Positions 1 through 9,707 of a stretch of 64,000 nt of DNA are shown one piece after another; the stretch's first letter is position 1, and each line of letters opens with the position of its first letter. The stretch comes from Microbacterium yannicii (GTDB lineage: Bacteria > Actinomycetota > Actinomycetes > Actinomycetales > Microbacteriaceae): positions 124,001 through 188,000 of the forward strand of contig NZ_JAMXMB010000027.1 of assembly GCF_024055635.1 (NCBI RefSeq), read 5' to 3'. A program made the translations under genes and the position numbers. The notes under the pieces were generated by a model, which searched no databases, was not told where the DNA came from, and was given only the letters and a program-made list of their open reading frames with translations.

Positions 1-952
1 CATGCGCCGAGCCTCCTCTGGAAGACGCGTCGGCCGATCATGTACCCGCCGACCGACAGCACGAGCAGGTACCCGACGTGGATCACGATCGCGAACGGAT
101 CGGCGGGCATGCCGTAGGTGGCGATGCGGCCGAGCTCGGTGGCGTGCCAGAGCGGCGAGACCCATCCGATCCACTGCAGCCACAGCGGCAGGGTGGCCAG
201 CGGGTAGAACGTGCCCGAGAACAGGAACATCGGCATGAAGATGAAGCGCTGCACGAGCGCGACCTGCCCCTTGTCGTCGGTGATCGACGCGGAATACGCC
301 ATGTACGGGATGCCGAACGCGAGGCCCGCGAGCAGTCCGATCGGAATCGTGAGCCAGCCTGTCGCCGGGTCGGGCACCGCCTGGAAGAGCCAGAGGAACA
401 GGTAGTACGCCAGCACGACGACCACGATGCGCGCGGACGCGCCGGTCACGACGCCGCCCGCGATCTGCCCCGGCGAGAGTCCTGTCGCGCTGAAGCCGTA
501 GAAGTAGCGGCGCCACTTGAAGCCCGCGATGACGGGGTACGAGAACTCCTCGGATGCCACCGAGATCGCCGCGGTCATGAGCAGCGCCGGCGCGACGAAG
601 ACGAGGTACGACACCTCGACGCCGTTCTGGCTGATCGGCGCGTCGATGAGCGCGGCGAGGCCGACCGCAAGGCCCAGCAGGTAGAGGATCGGCTGCCCGA
701 GAGCGCCGACGACGATGGTCCAGCCGTACGCGCGCATGGCTCGCACCATGTGCTCGGTCACGTACCAGGTGCCGAACGCGCGCGGCTTGCGTCCCCACTG
801 CATCGCCTCGGCGCGCAGCTCGTCGAGCGAGAGCTGCGTGACGGTCGCCGACACGGGCCGGCCGGACGCGCCGGCATCGCCGGACGCGCCGGGTGGCGGC
901 ATCCGCGACTCTGCCGGCTCGCCCGACGCGTGGGCGTCTTCGGGAGCCGCGT

Positions 953-956
<4 letters not shown>
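1..956 (-). CDS. ABC-2 type exporter permease (DrrB-like), 3' end off the window
   Basis: Read from the minus strand, an ATG at 956 opens a frame that stays open to the window edge (about 318 codons). A hydrophilic N-terminus of about 70 residues is followed by hydrophobic segments typical of ABC-2 permeases (for example ILYLLGLAVGLAALI, LLMTAAISVASEEF, FMPMFLFSGTFYPLATLP, VIHVGYLLVLSVGGYMIG). The FSGTFYPL-type segment before the last helix is characteristic of DrrB/NodJ permeases. The start codon overlaps the stop of the ATPase gene (ATGA, 953-956), so the two are translationally coupled and should form one exporter. The last visible residues (RRVFQRRLG) resemble the family C-terminus, so little is missing. 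The substrate is unknown; drugs, lipids or polyketides are usual for the family. Confidence 0.88.
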
Positions 957-1894
<938 letters not shown>

Positions 1895-1949
1895 CGCACC
1901 ACCCTAACTCCCCGCTCCGACACCGCACAGCGCCCCGGCAGCGCACGGA

Positions 1950-1995
1950 TGTCAATGCGAGTTGACACTGCATCGGGTGTCAACTACGGTTGACG
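1950..1995. promoter_or_regulatory. Twin palindromic operator TGTCAA-N6-TTGAC
   Basis: Two near-identical inverted repeats lie in tandem. TGTCAA at 1950-1955 pairs with TTGACA at 1962-1967, and TGTCAA at 1978-1983 pairs with TTGACG at 1990-1995. Both have 6-bp spacers and lie 28 bp apart centre to centre. They sit between the divergent exporter ATPase gene and the small HTH gene, the usual place for a shared autoregulatory operator. The HTH protein at 2072-2287 is the obvious candidate ligand, but that is inference. Confidence 0.6.
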
Positions 1996-1996
1996 A

Positions 1997-2023
1997 ACGG
2001 ATGCCGCGGCCCGCGGCATCCGT
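1997..2023. repeat. GGATGCCGCGG palindrome (intergenic)
   Basis: This perfect inverted repeat has 13-bp arms (ACGGATGCCGCGG at 1997-2009 and its complement at 2011-2023) and a single-base centre. An identical element lies at 43783-43809, and shorter or looped versions occur at 21756, 42216 and 61692. Here it falls in the leader of the small HTH gene, so it is not obviously a terminator for either neighbour. Confidence 0.7.
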
Positions 2024-2071
2024 GATCGTCAGCTCATCTCGGATGGGCGGTCCCGCACGAAAGGCGACGCG

Positions 2072-2287
2072 ATGAGCGGAGACGACCTGCGCACCCTGAT
2101 CGGCGCATCGGACGCACGCGAGCCGCTGGCCGAGCTGCACCGCCTCGCCGAGGTGCGCGTGGAACTCGCGCGCGCCGAAGAGGTGCAGGTGCGCCGGGCG
2201 CGCAACCTCGGATTCTCGTGGCAGGCGATCGCGAGCGCCCTGGGCGTGAGCAGACAGGCCGTCCACAAGAAGTACGGTCGAAGGTAA
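2072..2287 (+). CDS. Small helix-turn-helix DNA-binding protein
   Basis: This 71-residue protein is almost entirely one HTH unit. The C-terminal half (residues 42-69, [20 protein letters not shown]) is a clear helix-turn-helix resembling sigma-70 region 4 or Trp-repressor-like domains. The N-terminal half is a charged helix that probably dimerises. GAAAGG sits about 8 bases before ATG 2072. The gene lies 27 bp before the fused ABC exporter and divergent from the DrrAB-like pair, with twin palindromes just upstream, so a local regulator of the exporters is the likely role. No ligand domain is present, so what it senses is unknown. Confidence 0.82.
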   Translation: MSGDDLRTLIGASDAREPLAELHRLAEVRVELARAEEVQVRRARNLGFSWQAIASALGVSRQAVHKKYGRR

Positions 2288-2314
2288 GCCCCCTTTCACG
2301 AACGAGGTACACCC

Positions 2315-4393
2315 ATGCCCTCCGCCGAACTCGACGAAGCCCCCGCCACAGCCGCAGCCGCGGCCGCAGCACCCCGCCCGCCGCGCGGACGCGCGCGCCG
2401 CGGCAAGCCCGAGGAGGGCCCGCGCGCGAGCTTCGGCCAGCTGCTCCCCTACCTCTTCGAGCACAAGCGCACGCTCGCCGTGGTGGTGGTGCTCAGCATC
2501 CTGAGCGCCGGCGCGTCGCTGGTCCAGCCGCTCCTCGTGGGCGAGGTCATCACGCGTGTTCAGGAGAACCTCGACCTCGGCGTCCTGATCTGGGCGCTCG
2601 TCGGCTTCGTGCTGCTCTCGTCGCTTATCTCCGGCTGGCAGCACTATCTGCTGCAGCGCACCGGCACCGCCGTCGTGTACTCCAGCCGGCGCCGGCTCAT
2701 CGCCCGCATCCTGCACCTGCCGATCAGCGAGTTCGACGCGCGGCGCACCGGCGACATCGTCTCGCGCGTCGGCAGCGACACCACGCTCCTGTATGCGGCG
2801 CTCACCCAGGGCCTGGCCGACTCCATCGGCAACGCACTGCTGTTCGCCGGCGCGCTGATCGCGATGGCCGTCATCGACCCGGTGCTGCTCGCCATCATCG
2901 TCGTGGTGATCGGCGTCTCAGTGCTGGGCGTGGTGGCCCTGAGCGGCCGCATCCGCACCGCCTCGACCGAGCAGCAGGAGAAGGTGGGCGCGCTCGCGTC
3001 GGGCGTCGAACGCGCCGTGGGCTCGATCCGCACGGTGCGTGCATCCGGCGCGACGACGCGCGAGGTCGACGCGGTCACCGCTCAGGCGACGGATGCCTAT
3101 ACCGTCGGCATCCGCATCGCGAAGGTGTCGGCGCTGGTCGTGCCGATCGCGGGCATCGCTCTGCAGGTGTCGCTGCTCGTCGTCATCGGCCTCGGCGGCT
3201 TCCGCGTCGCCACCGGCGCGCTGTCGATCGCGAGCCTGGTGACCTTCATCATGTTCCTCTTCATGCTCATCGCGCCGCTCGGCTCGTTCTTCGGCGCGAT
3301 CACCTCGGTGAACCAGGCGCTCGGCGCCCTGGGCCGCATCCAGGAGGTGCTGGACCTGCCGACCGAGTCGCAGGACGACGCCGCCATCGCCGCGGCCCTT
3401 CGACAGGCTCAGGGACCGGAGTCGGTCGCCGGGCAGAACCCGGTCGCCCGGCAGAACCCGGTCGCCGGGCAGAGCCCGGTCGCTGAGCAGAACCCGGTCG
3501 CTGAGCTTGTCGAAGCGCCGGCGATCGAGTTCCGCGACGTGCGGTTCCACTACCCCGAGAACGTCGTCGAGGCGCGTCGGAAGGCCGAATCCGAGGCGCG
3601 CGCCGTGCTCGAGAACGCCCACGTCGACACGTCCGCGATCGCACTCGGCGACGAGCCGGCCGCTGCGCAGACGGAGGCACGGACGGATGCCGCGGCATCC
3701 GTCTCCGCAGCCGCCGATGTGCTGCGCGGTGTGTCGTTCTCGGTGCCACGCGGCGCGCGCGTCGCGCTGGTCGGTCCGTCGGGTGCCGGCAAGAGCACGA
3801 CCCTCGCCCTCATCGAGCGCTTCTACGACCCGACCGGCGGCGCGATCCTGCTGGACGGCACCGACGTGCGCGCGCTCGACCGCGACGCGCTGCGCGCACA
3901 GCTCGGCTACGTCGAGCAGGACGCCCCGACGCTGGCCGGGACGATCGGCGACAATCTGCGGCTGGCCTCGCCCGAGGCATCCGATGCGGAGTGCGAAGCC
4001 GTGCTGCGCGCGGTGAACCTCGGCGAGGTGCTGGACCGCAACCCCCTCGGCGTCGACGCCCCCGTCGGCGAGTCGGGTGTCATGCTCTCGGGCGGCGAGC
4101 GGCAGCGCCTCGCGATCGCCCGGGCGCTGCTGGCCGCTCCCCCGATCCTGCTGCTCGACGAGTCGACCTCGTCGCTCGACGGCCTGAACGAGCAGCGCAT
4201 GCGCGAGGCGATCGACGCTGTCGCAGCCGGCCGCACGCTCATCGTGATCGCCCACCGCCTGTCGACCGTCGTCGACAGCGACCACATCGTCGTGATGGAC
4301 CACGGCCAGGTCGTCGGCCAGGGCACGCACTCCGAGCTGGTGCAGACCACGCCGCTGTACCGCGATCTCGCGAAGCACCAGCTCCTCGTCTGA
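2315..4393 (+). CDS. Fused ABC exporter (transmembrane + ATPase) with a repeat array in its linker
   Basis: This 692-residue half-transporter of the MsbA/LmrA type probably works as a dimer to export drugs or lipids. The N-terminal 35 residues are Ala/Arg-rich. Six membrane helices span roughly residues 45-325. The ATPase domain has Walker A GPSGAGKST near 487, signature LSGGE near 591, Walker B ILLLDEST and the H-loop IAHRLS. Two oddities stand out. Residues about 361-401 of the linker are encoded by a short repeat array (3396-3515) giving RQAQGP, then VAGQNP-type hexads, then VAELVEA. Also, about 60 Ala/Glu-rich residues (EARRKAESEARAV...AAASVSAAAD) interrupt the ATPase domain between its first strand (VRFHYPE) and VLRGVSF. 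The frame is intact throughout, so the gene is probably functional. Confidence 0.93.
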   Translation: MPSAELDEAPATAAAAAAAPRPPRGRARRGKPEEGPRASFGQLLPYLFEHKRTLAVVVVLSILSAGASLVQPLLVGEVITRVQENLDLGVLIWALVGFVLLSSLISGWQHYLLQRTGTAVVYSSRRRLIARILHLPISEFDARRTGDIVSRVGSDTTLLYAALTQGLADSIGNALLFAGALIAMAVIDPVLLAIIVVVIGVSVLGVVALSGRIRTASTEQQEKVGALASGVERAVGSIRTVRASGATTREVDAVTAQATDAYTVGIRIAKVSALVVPIAGIALQVSLLVVIGLGGFRVATGALSIASLVTFIMFLFMLIAPLGSFFGAITSVNQALGALGRIQEVLDLPTESQDDAAIAAALRQAQGPESVAGQNPVARQNPVAGQSPVAEQNPVAELVEAPAIEFRDVRFHYPENVVEARRKAESEARAVLENAHVDTSAIALGDEPAAAQTEARTDAAASVSAAADVLRGVSFSVPRGARVALVGPSGAGKSTTLALIERFYDPTGGAILLDGTDVRALDRDALRAQLGYVEQDAPTLAGTIGDNLRLASPEASDAECEAVLRAVNLGEVLDRNPLGVDAPVGESGVMLSGGERQRLAIARALLAAPPILLLDESTSSLDGLNEQRMREAIDAVAAGRTLIVIAHRLSTVVDSDHIVVMDHGQVVGQGTHSELVQTTPLYRDLAKHQLLV
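3396..3516 (+). repeat. In-frame REP-type array inside the ABC exporter gene
   Basis: An inverted arm (CTTCGACAGGCTCAGGGACC, 3398-3417) is followed by four 18-bp units (3424-3441, 3442-3459, 3460-3477, 3478-3495; type GGTCGCCGGGCAGAACCC). The full opposite arm GGTCGCTGAGCTTGTCGAAG then occupies 3496-3515. The fourth unit begins GGTCGCTGAGC like the full arm, suggesting the units grew out of it. All units are multiples of three, so the ORF is undisturbed. The same 20-mer family recurs in the paa operon. Confidence 0.85.
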
Positions 4394-4420
4394 GCGCGTT
4401 CGGCCGGCCAGGCGCGGGCG

Positions 4421-4716
4421 TCAGCGCAAGGCGACGGGGAAGAGCTCCGTGCGGGCGATGACGCGGTCGCGCTCGGCGGCGTTCGCGGTGCGGCGAGGGT
4501 CGGCCAGGTACGCGTCGAGGGCCGCCTGGTTCGGGATGCGGTACACCTGCGTCTCGAGGGGCCGGCCCTGCGCGCCGTCCCCGATGGCGCGCAGCTCGAG
4601 CTCGATGCCCTGGTCGGGCAGCAGGGCGAGCACGCCGTCCTCGTAGGCGACGAGCGCCTCCTCGGTGCCGGGGTGGGCCCACGCAGGCAGCACAGGGTGA
4701 TCTCGGAATCGGCCAT
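4421..4716 (-). pseudogene. Small hypothetical protein with an apparent 1-base frameshift near its start
   Basis: The main frame (4421-4693) encodes about 90 residues (WAHPGTEEALVAYEDGVLAL...QVYRIPNQAALDAYLADPRR) and opens only at a GTG with a poor ribosome-binding site. A second start, ATG 4716, has a strong GGGAGG at good spacing and encodes MADSEITLCCL in another frame. Joining MADSEITLCCL to WAHPGTEE would need one base inserted near 4682. The strong Shine-Dalgarno and sensible N-terminus belong to one frame and the body to another, so this is a fresh frameshift or a base-calling error. The body resembles small DUF1330/ABM-like domain proteins; function unknown. It lies after the exporter gene and opposite in direction. 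Confidence 0.6.
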
Positions 4717-4864
4717 ACGCGTCATCCTCCCACCGCCGTCGCGTTCGCCCGAACTGCGATCCGCGGCTCCACGGGAACTTGCCGTTCGACTGCCCGAACT
4801 ATCGCGCGGGCGGACACGCGGCGAGCGGTGAGCAGGCGGGGATCCCCAGAGGCAGAGGGATGAA

Positions 4865-4904
4865 GGATGCCCCGGCCCGCCGCACAGGTGGGGCCGGGGC
4901 ATCC
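4865..4904. terminator. Hairpin with perfect 14-bp stem
   Basis: GGATGCCCCGGCCC (4865-4878) pairs perfectly with 4891-4904 across a 12-base loop. There is no T-run, as is usual in high-GC actinobacteria. It lies downstream of pckG and upstream (on the minus strand) of the small frameshifted gene, so it could terminate pckG transcription. Confidence 0.6.
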
Positions 4905-4942
4905 GCTACGCCCGGTCGGCCCGAAGAGCCGCGGGTCGTGCA

Positions 4943-4980
4943 GGCGCCCGCCCTTTCTGCCAAGAAGAGCGGCGGGCGCC
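4943..4980 (-). terminator. pckG terminator hairpin
   Basis: GGCGCCCGCC (4943-4952) pairs perfectly with GGCGGGCGCC (4971-4980) around an 18-base loop. It begins 29 bases past the pckG stop, so it is the first of two consecutive hairpins behind that gene. Confidence 0.6.
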
Positions 4981-5009
4981 GGTCTGGGGTCAGCCGCGCG
5001 AGCGGGAGC

Positions 5010-6902
5010 TCACGCCCGCTGCAAGCGGTAGCGCAGCGCGGCCAGCTCGGCCCAGAGCGGAGCCGGCACGCGGCCCTCGAAGGTCCGGTAGAACTCCTCG
5101 GTGAGCTCGGCCTCCTGCAGCCACAGCTGCGGGTCGACGGCGAACAGCTCGTCGAGGTCTTCCTGCGTGACGTCCAGGCCCTCGAGGTCGAGGTCCTCGG
5201 CACGTGGAAGGCGGCCGATCGGGCTCTCGACGGCGCCGACCTCGCCCTCGATACGACGGATGATCCAGTCGATCACGCGCGAGTTGTCACCGAAGCCCGG
5301 CCACAGGAAGCGCCCGTCCGTGCCCTTGCGGAACCAGTTGACCTGGAACACGCGCGGCGCGCGGTCGAACCGCAGCTTCTGACCGACCTTGAGCCAGTGG
5401 GCGAAGTAGTCGGCCATGTTGTAGCCGCAGAACGGCAGCATCGCGAACGGGTCGCGGCGAAGCTCGCCGACCTCACCCTCGGCCGCCGCGGTGCGCTCCG
5501 ACGAGACGTTCGAGCCTATGAACACGCCGTGCGTCCAGTCCGTCGCCTCGACGACCAGCGGCACGTTGGTGGCGCGGCGCCCGCCGAACAGGATGGCGTC
5601 CAGCGGCACGCCCTGCGGCGCATCCCAGTCGTCGGCGATCTGCGGGCACTGGGCTGCGGCGACGGTGAAGCGCGAGTTCGGGTGGGCGGCGGGACGACCG
5701 GATGCCGGGGTCCAGGGGTTGCCCTCCCAGTCAGTGAGCTCCGCCGGCGGCTGGTCGGTCAGGCCCTCCCACCAGACGTCGCCGTCGGGACGCAGCGCGA
5801 CGTTGGTGAAGATCGTGTTGCCCCACAGGGTCTCCACGGCGGTCACGTTGGTGGAGGCGCCGGTGCCCGGCGCGACGCCGAAGAACCCGGCCTCGGGGTT
5901 GATCGCCCAGAGGCGCCCGTCCTCACCCGGCCGCAGCCACGCGATGTCGTCGCCGAGCGTCTCGACGCGCCAGCCGGGGATGGTGGGCCGGAGCATCGCG
6001 AGATTCGTCTTCCCACAGGCCGAGGGGAAGGCGGCAGCCAGGTGGTACGCGCGTCCGGCGGGGTCGATCACACGGATGAGGAGCATGTGCTCGGCGAGCC
6101 AGCCCTCGTTCCGGCCGATCACCGAGGCGATGCGAAGGGCGAAGCACTTCTTCGCGAGGATCGCGTTGCCGCCGTAGCCCGACCCGTACGACCACACTTC
6201 GAGGGTGTCGGGGAAGTGCACGATGTACTTCTCGTCATTGCACGGCCAGGCGACGTCCTGCTCCCCCGGCTGGAGCGGCGCGCCGACGGAGTGCACGGTC
6301 TTGACCCACGGCGCACCGGCGGCGATCTCGCGCAGCACGTCGGTGCCGACGCGCGTCATGATGCCGATCGAGGTGACGGCGTAGGCGCTGTCGGTCACCT
6401 GCACGCCGATGTGCGACAGCGGACCGCCGACCGGGCCCATCGAGAACGGCACGACGTACATCGTGCGGCCGGCCATCGATCCCTCGAACAGCGGCGTGAT
6501 GGTGGCGCGGATCTCGTCGGGTGCCGCCCAGTTGTTCGTCGGGCCCGCGTCCTCCTCGCGCTCGGAGGCGATGAACGTGCGCGCCTCGGTGCGGGCCACG
6601 TCGCTCGGGTGCGAGCGGGCGAGGTAGGAGCCCGGGCGCCACTCGGGGTTGAGCTTGATGAGCTTTCCCTCGTCGACCATCTCACGCAGCAGCGCGTCGT
6701 TCTCGGCGCGGGAGCCCTCGACCCAGTGCACGCGGGCGGGCCGGGTGAGAGCGGCGATCTCGTCGACCCAGGCGCGCAACGCGACCATGCCCTCCCCCTG
6801 GACGGTCGGCAGTTCGCCATACGTCCGCGCGCTCGTCGAAGCGGCAGCGGGACGCGTGGGGGCGGAGCCTTCGGTCCGGGTGAAGATGTCGGCAAGGGCC
6901 AT
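5010..6902 (-). CDS. pckG: Phosphoenolpyruvate carboxykinase (GTP)
   Basis: Converts oxaloacetate + GTP to phosphoenolpyruvate + CO2 + GDP, the entry step of gluconeogenesis, in the cytoplasm. At 630 residues it is slightly longer than the usual 605-610 because of about 25 extra N-terminal residues ([18 protein letters not shown]...). The GTP-type kinase-1a P-loop FPSACGKTN lies near residue 290. The family substrate motif [11 protein letters not shown] is near 63, the metal-site region LGDDIAWL near 320, and [12 protein letters not shown] near 250. GAGGAG precedes ATG 6902. It is divergent from a RamB-like acetate regulator, which fits carbon-source control, and two hairpins follow the stop. 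Confidence 0.97.
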   Translation of the reverse strand: MALADIFTRTEGSAPTRPAAASTSARTYGELPTVQGEGMVALRAWVDEIAALTRPARVHWVEGSRAENDALLREMVDEGKLIKLNPEWRPGSYLARSHPSDVARTEARTFIASEREEDAGPTNNWAAPDEIRATITPLFEGSMAGRTMYVVPFSMGPVGGPLSHIGVQVTDSAYAVTSIGIMTRVGTDVLREIAAGAPWVKTVHSVGAPLQPGEQDVAWPCNDEKYIVHFPDTLEVWSYGSGYGGNAILAKKCFALRIASVIGRNEGWLAEHMLLIRVIDPAGRAYHLAAAFPSACGKTNLAMLRPTIPGWRVETLGDDIAWLRPGEDGRLWAINPEAGFFGVAPGTGASTNVTAVETLWGNTIFTNVALRPDGDVWWEGLTDQPPAELTDWEGNPWTPASGRPAAHPNSRFTVAAAQCPQIADDWDAPQGVPLDAILFGGRRATNVPLVVEATDWTHGVFIGSNVSSERTAAAEGEVGELRRDPFAMLPFCGYNMADYFAHWLKVGQKLRFDRAPRVFQVNWFRKGTDGRFLWPGFGDNSRVIDWIIRRIEGEVGAVESPIGRLPRAEDLDLEGLDVTQEDLDELFAVDPQLWLQEAELTEEFYRTFEGRVPAPLWAELAALRYRLQRA

Positions 6903-7043
6903 GGTGTCGCTCCTCGTTGATTCGACCGTCAGACGGTTCAGACGATGCAGATTCGTGCTCTTCCTCTACTTTCGACTGTGATGGATGCCTCTTCCCACGA
7001 AATCACGTGTCAAAAGTCGCGATTCTTTCGCTAGCATCAAGGA

Positions 7044-8480
7044 ATGCCGCCGACCTCGCTGGAACTGTCCACCCTGGGCCACCGCATCCGTCATCAGCGC
7101 CTCGCACACGGCTACACGCTGGACGAGCTGGGGGCCGTGGTCGGCGTCGCGGGCAGCCAGCTGAGCCTCATCGAGAACGGCAAGCGCGAGCCGAAGCTGT
7201 CGCTGCTGCAGGCGATCGCGACGGCGACGGGCGTCGACGTGGGCGACCTGCTGTCGACCGAGCCGCCGAATCGGCGGGCGGCGCTCGAGATCGAGCTCGA
7301 GCGCGCGCAGACCAGTTCGGTCTTCCGTCAGCTGGGCGTCCCGCCGATCAAGGTCTCCAAGGGCATGAGCGACGACACGATCGAGTCCATCCTCGGCCTC
7401 CACCGTGAGCTGCAGCGTCGCGAGCGCGAGGCGATCGCCACCCCGGAGGAGGCGCGACGGGCCAACACCGAGCTGCGGCTCATGATGCGCGAGCGCGACA
7501 ACTACCTGCCCGACATCGAGAAGCTCGCCGAGAAGCAGCTGAAGTCGGCCGGGCACGTGTCGGGCGCTCTCACCCACCGCACCGTGAGCATCATGGCCGA
7601 GAAGCTCGGCTTCGAGCTGCTCTACGTCAACGATCTGCCGCACTCGACCCGTTCGGTGACCGACCTCGAGCACGGCCGGATCTATCTGCCTCCGGCATCC
7701 ATCCCCGGCGGTCACGGCCTGCGGTCGATGGCGCTGCAGGCGATGGCGCACCGCCTCCTCGGCCACAAGCGGCCGACGGACTACGCCGACTTCCTGCAGC
7801 AGCGCCTCGAGATCAACTACTACGCCGCATGCTGCCTCATGCCGGAGACCGCGTCCGTGGCGTTCCTGCAGCAGGCCAAGAAGGACCGCAACCTCGCCGT
7901 CGAGGACTTCCGCGATGCGTTCGGCGTGACGCACGAGGCGGCGGGCATGCGCCTGACCAACCTGGCCACCGAGCATCTCGGCATCCGCCTTCACTTCCTC
8001 CGGGTCGATGGGTCGGGCGCCATCACCCGGGTGTACGAGAACGACGACCTGCCCCTGCCGATGGACGTGACCGGCGCGGTCGATGGACAGATCGCGTGCC
8101 GCAAGTTCTCCGCACGCGCCGCCTTCTCGGAGCAGAACCGCACCACCGAGCACTACCAGTACACCGACACCCCCGCCGGCACGTTCTGGTGCTCTACCCA
8201 GACCGGCACGACCTCGGCCGGCGAGTTCTCGATCACCGTCGGAGTGCCGTTCGACGACGCACGCTGGTTCCGTGGACGCGAGACGCAGAAGCGCGCCACG
8301 TCGACCTGTCCCGATGAGTCGTGCTGCCGCCGCGTCGCGTCCGACGTCTCGGAGCGGTGGTCGGGCAAGGCCTGGCCGAGCGCGCGCGTGCACATGCAGA
8401 TGTTCTCGCCGCTCCCGCGCGGCGCGTTCCCCGGCGTCGACGACAACGAGGTCTACGACTTCCTCGACCGCCACGCGTGA
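7044..8480 (+). CDS. RamB-like XRE-family regulator of short-chain acyl/acetate metabolism
   Basis: 478 residues. Residues 8-65 form an XRE helix-turn-helix (LGHRIRHQRLAHGYTLDELG...QLSLIENGKREP). The centre (about 150-300) is the IrrE/ImmA-like domain of ScfR/RamB proteins, but the metallopeptidase HExxH is replaced by AMAHRLLGH. The C-terminus is the DUF2083-type domain with a Cys cluster (CPDESCC near 425). RamB in Corynebacterium controls acetate and glyoxylate genes, and PrpC/ScfR relatives respond to short acyl-CoA. Its divergent partner is pckG (141 bp between starts), so gluconeogenic control is a reasonable inference. TAGCAT at 7032-7037 lies only 6 bases before the ATG, and AAGGA abuts the start, so a leaderless or nearly leaderless mRNA is possible. 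Confidence 0.9.
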   Translation: MPPTSLELSTLGHRIRHQRLAHGYTLDELGAVVGVAGSQLSLIENGKREPKLSLLQAIATATGVDVGDLLSTEPPNRRAALEIELERAQTSSVFRQLGVPPIKVSKGMSDDTIESILGLHRELQRREREAIATPEEARRANTELRLMMRERDNYLPDIEKLAEKQLKSAGHVSGALTHRTVSIMAEKLGFELLYVNDLPHSTRSVTDLEHGRIYLPPASIPGGHGLRSMALQAMAHRLLGHKRPTDYADFLQQRLEINYYAACCLMPETASVAFLQQAKKDRNLAVEDFRDAFGVTHEAAGMRLTNLATEHLGIRLHFLRVDGSGAITRVYENDDLPLPMDVTGAVDGQIACRKFSARAAFSEQNRTTEHYQYTDTPAGTFWCSTQTGTTSAGEFSITVGVPFDDARWFRGRETQKRATSTCPDESCCRRVASDVSERWSGKAWPSARVHMQMFSPLPRGAFPGVDDNEVYDFLDRHA

Positions 8481-8567
8481 CCGGCGGCGGGCTGACCGTC
8501 AGCCCCGAGCGCCCGGACGTGTGTGGGACCATTCGCGCGCATGCCGCGCTCTGCTACGTTCGGACTT

Positions 8568-8594
8568 GTGCGTTCGTTCGTTCGCACTGCACAC
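8568..8594. promoter_or_regulatory. Candidate operator before the DeoR/LacI hybrid gene
   Basis: TTGTGCG is followed by three TTCG steps and CGCAC, giving an inverted repeat GTGCG-N10-CGCAC. It lies about 30 bases before the regulator start at 8616. A related TTGTGCGTT lies at 9723-9731 before the binding-protein gene, with GCGCA a few bases on. A shared site for autoregulation and operon control is inferred. Confidence 0.4.
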
Positions 8595-8615
8595 ACAGAG
8601 GGGCCGACGACGAGC

Positions 8616-9707
8616 ATGGTCGCAGCCGCACGACACGATGCCATCCTGCGCGAACTCGAGCTGCGCGGGTCGCTGCAGAACGCCGCGTTCGCCCAGCGCC
8701 TGGGCGTCTCCGCGATGACGCTCCGTCGGGACCTGCTGGAGCTCGAGGCGCGCGGACTCGTCGTGCGCGTGCACGGCGGGGCGACGTCCCCCGCGGTGGC
8801 GGCGCAGCAGGAGCGCGCGGGAGCCGACCGCGGACCGGTCGTCTCGCGCCCCGTCGCCACGATCGGGATGATCGTGCCGACGGCGAACTACTACTTCCCC
8901 GAGGTCATCCGAGGCGCCAGCCAGGCGGCGCGCGAGCTCAACTGCCGTCTGGTGGTGGGCGCGACCAACTACTCGCCGGACGAGGAGCTGCGTCAGGCCG
9001 AACGGCTGATCGCGGGGGGCGTCGATGCACTGATGATCACGCCGCACGATGCGATCCGGGACGAGGTGTCGCCCCTGCGCGACCTGCTCGAGTCCGCGCG
9101 GATCCCGGTCGTCCTCGTCGAACGCTCCGTCGAGGAGAGCACAGCGGGAAGGTTCGAGTGGGTGCGATCCGACCACGTCTACGGCGCCGAGATGGCGGTG
9201 CGCCACCTCATGGATCAGGGGCACCGCCGGATCGCGCTCGCCGCGAGGCCCGCCGCGACGGTCGCGAGTCTGCAGGAGGGGTTCGACCGTGCGATGCGCC
9301 GGCTCAACGGCGACGGCTACGCACTGCGCCGCGACCTGACGACCCCCCGCATCGGCGAGAACGTCACGATCGCCGAGCTGAACTGCCTGCTCGACGACTG
9401 CCAGGAACAGCAGGTCACCGCCGCCGTGATCCTGGGCGACGCGGACTCGATGGCGTTCACCGACCTGGTCATCGAGCGAGGGCTGCGCATTCCCGACGAT
9501 TTCGCCGTCGTCGCCTACGACGATGAGATCTCGGCGCTGGCCGCCGTGCCGCTGACCGCTGTCGCGCCGCCGAAGCACGAGCTCGGCCACGCCGCGGTGC
9601 GGCTGTGCGTCGACCGCCTCCGCCAGCCGGAGGGGTCCCCGCACACGATCGTGCGGATGACCCTTCTGCCGAGCCTGGTCGTGCGGGAGTCCACCGTCCG
9701 CACATGA
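8616..9707 (+). CDS. Hybrid transcription regulator: DeoR-type HTH + LacI-type sugar-binding domain
   Basis: 363 residues. The N-terminus (MVAAARHDAILRELELRGSL...RLGVSAMTLRRDLLELEARG) is a DeoR winged helix ending in the VRVHGGA motif. From about residue 85 the protein becomes a periplasmic-binding-protein-like effector domain of the LacI/GalR type (IGMIVPTANYYFPEVIRGAS; RRIALAARP; IPDDFAVVAYDDE). A frame opens earlier at 8523, but ATG 8616 has GAGGGG upstream and begins the HTH directly. It precedes, in the same direction, a sugar ABC importer operon, so it most likely represses uptake until a sugar or sugar acid binds. Confidence 0.88.
   Translation: MVAAARHDAILRELELRGSLQNAAFAQRLGVSAMTLRRDLLELEARGLVVRVHGGATSPAVAAQQERAGADRGPVVSRPVATIGMIVPTANYYFPEVIRGASQAARELNCRLVVGATNYSPDEELRQAERLIAGGVDALMITPHDAIRDEVSPLRDLLESARIPVVLVERSVEESTAGRFEWVRSDHVYGAEMAVRHLMDQGHRRIALAARPAATVASLQEGFDRAMRRLNGDGYALRRDLTTPRIGENVTIAELNCLLDDCQEQQVTAAVILGDADSMAFTDLVIERGLRIPDDFAVVAYDDEISALAAVPLTAVAPPKHELGHAAVRLCVDRLRQPEGSPHTIVRMTLLPSLVVRESTVRT

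Noticed and set aside
4779..6920. Long open frame (over 700 codons) on the + strand opposite pckG
   Set aside because: It is antisense to a fully conserved enzyme, has Arg/Glu/Val-rich composition typical of reverse reading of high-GC genes, and shows no recognisable domain.
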